From NCBI GenBank assembly GCA_022566265.1, contig JADFJG010000008.1, positions 15,006 through 49,027 on the forward strand: a stretch of 34,022 bases of DNA. The letters are read 5' to 3'. The DNA is from Pseudomonadota bacterium (GTDB lineage: Bacteria; Pseudomonadota; Alphaproteobacteria; SMXQ01). A program made the position numbers and the translations under genes. Within the stretch, counting starts at the first letter, position 1. The number at the start of each line of letters is the position of its first letter. Under the pieces are notes generated by a model. It did no database searches. It was not told where the DNA came from and worked only from the letters and a program-made list of their open reading frames with translations. Positions 33,017 to 34,022 of this stretch are shown here, piece by piece.

Positions 33017-34022
33017 ATGGCAGACGCGCCGGATAACAAAGACCTGAAATTCCTGCTCGACCCCTATATCGAATGGACCGAGCGGGAAGGCGTTCCGATC
33101 ACCGAGGAGCTGAGCGTCGATCTTCTCAAGGTCGAGACCAAGCCCTGGCCCCGGTTCGATGCCGATGGCGCGCTGGTGCACCTCAAGGGCCGGGGCGATT
33201 TCGTCTCCATATTCGTCATCGACATCGCGCCCGGCGGCAAGACCGCGCCGCAACGCCATCTCTTCGAGGAGGTGATCTATGTCCTCTCGGGCCACGGCAG
33301 CACCACGGTCGAGACCCATGACGGCAAGAAGCACAGCTTCGAGTGGGGCCCCAAGAGCCTCTTCGCCCTGCCGCTCAACGCCCATTACCAGCACTTCAAC
33401 GGCTCGGGCACCGAGACCGCGCGCTTCGCCTCGGTCAACAACCTCTGCATCATGCTGAACCTGTTCCACAACGAGGGTTTCATCTTCGATAACCCGCTGC
33501 GCTTCCCCGAGCGCGAAGGCGCCGCCGGTCACTTCAGCGGCGAGGGCGAGTTCATCCCCATCCGCCCGGGGCGCAACATGTGGGAGACCAACTTCGTGCC
33601 CAATCTCGCCGATTTCGGGCTCAAGACCTGGGAGGCGCGCGGCGCCGGATCGTCGAACATGAAGTTCATCCTCGCCGACGGCACCATGCACGCGCACTCC
33701 TCCGAGATGCCGGTCGGCACCTACAAGAAGGGCCACCGCCACGGCGCCGATTTCCACGTCTTCGCCGTCAGCGGCCATGGCTATTCGCTGCTGTGGTACG
33801 ACGACGACGAGGAATTCCAGCGCATCGACTGGCAACACGGCGTCGTCTTCGCGCCGCCCGACCAGATGTTCCACCAGCACTACAACACCTCGACCACCCC
33901 ATCGCGTTACCTGGCGGTGGCCTTGGGCAGCATGCGCTACCCCTTCGTCGAGGACAAACGCAAGCTGTTCGCCGGCGGCGTCGACACCTCGGTCGCCGAC
34001 GGCGGCAACCAGATCGAGTACC
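33017..34022 (+). CDS. Bicupin protein (gentisate dioxygenase-like fold), C-terminus outside window
   Basis: At least 335 aa with two cupin barrels; the gene runs off the right edge. The ATG at 33017 follows AGGGAA. The first barrel has GGKTAPQRHLFEEVIYVLSG (His81, Glu84 or Glu85) and LPLNAHYQHFN (His123/His126). The second has KKGHRHGADFHVFAVSGHGY (His240/His242) and APPDQMFHQHYN (His286/His288). Both barrels keep several metal-binding histidines. The two-barrel plan is that of gentisate-type ring-cleaving dioxygenases, but sequence details differ and other bicupin enzymes are possible. It lies next to lysR and ubiD, fitting a role in oxidising the decarboxylated product. Confidence 0.8.
   Translation, partial: MADAPDNKDLKFLLDPYIEWTEREGVPITEELSVDLLKVETKPWPRFDADGALVHLKGRGDFVSIFVIDIAPGGKTAPQRHLFEEVIYVLSGHGSTTVETHDGKKHSFEWGPKSLFALPLNAHYQHFNGSGTETARFASVNNLCIMLNLFHNEGFIFDNPLRFPEREGAAGHFSGEGEFIPIRPGRNMWETNFVPNLADFGLKTWEARGAGSSNMKFILADGTMHAHSSEMPVGTYKKGHRHGADFHVFAVSGHGYSLLWYDDDEEFQRIDWQHGVVFAPPDQMFHQHYNTSTTPSRYLAVALGSMRYPFVEDKRKLFAGGVDTSVADGGNQIEY

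Overview
The window is GC-rich chromosomal DNA from an alphaproteobacterium, most likely a free-living, possibly marine, Rhodospirillales-like lineage. The left end carries the usual alphaproteobacterial run lepB-acpS-pdxJ-DUF2062-rsh-rpoZ-folK. The bactofilin/M23 pair and the many tripartite tricarboxylate transporter (TTT) genes fit the same assignment. No rRNA, tRNA, CRISPR array or phage gene was seen.

Region 1 (1-17 kb) is mostly housekeeping. On the minus strand are lepB (cut by the window edge), acpS, pdxJ, a DUF2062 membrane protein, the bifunctional (p)ppGpp enzyme, omega of RNA polymerase and folK. On the plus strand follow a NYN/LabA-like nuclease-fold gene and a family 5 uracil-DNA glycosylase whose start cannot be resolved. 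A membrane-anchored TPR-like protein, smpB and dapA run on the minus strand, divergent from a soluble lytic transglycosylase. Then come a type II haloacid dehalogenase and a short threonine/serine dehydratase (plus). After these are an unrecognised HExxH protein and an M23 peptidase/bactofilin pair with overlapping ends (minus).

Region 2 (17.4-34 kb) is an accessory catabolic and uptake island. In order it holds two single-domain cupins, a decayed TctA fragment, a 244-bp element with terminal inverted repeats, a hairpin-rich leader, a tiny secreted protein, a TctC binding protein and an ornithine-cyclodeaminase-family enzyme. The minus strand then carries, in transcription order, UbiD decarboxylase, two half-size permeases, a second TctC, a ThDP enzyme, UbiX, TctA and TctB. 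A LysR regulator diverges from ubiD, and a bicupin protein runs off the right edge. UbiX makes prenylated FMN for UbiD, and TctA/B/C import a carboxylate. The ThDP enzyme and the cupins could supply 2-oxoacid cleavage and ring or C-C oxidation, so an aromatic or unsaturated carboxylic acid is the likely substrate class. That pathway assignment is inference.

The most novel signal is a module of about 70 residues with the pattern SGxRTxxxIxGKxAxRxxxKxGMxC and a C-terminal Cys. It occurs three times: alone as the secreted 99-aa protein, and fused to the C-termini of both TctC proteins, which are therefore about 90-100 residues longer than usual.
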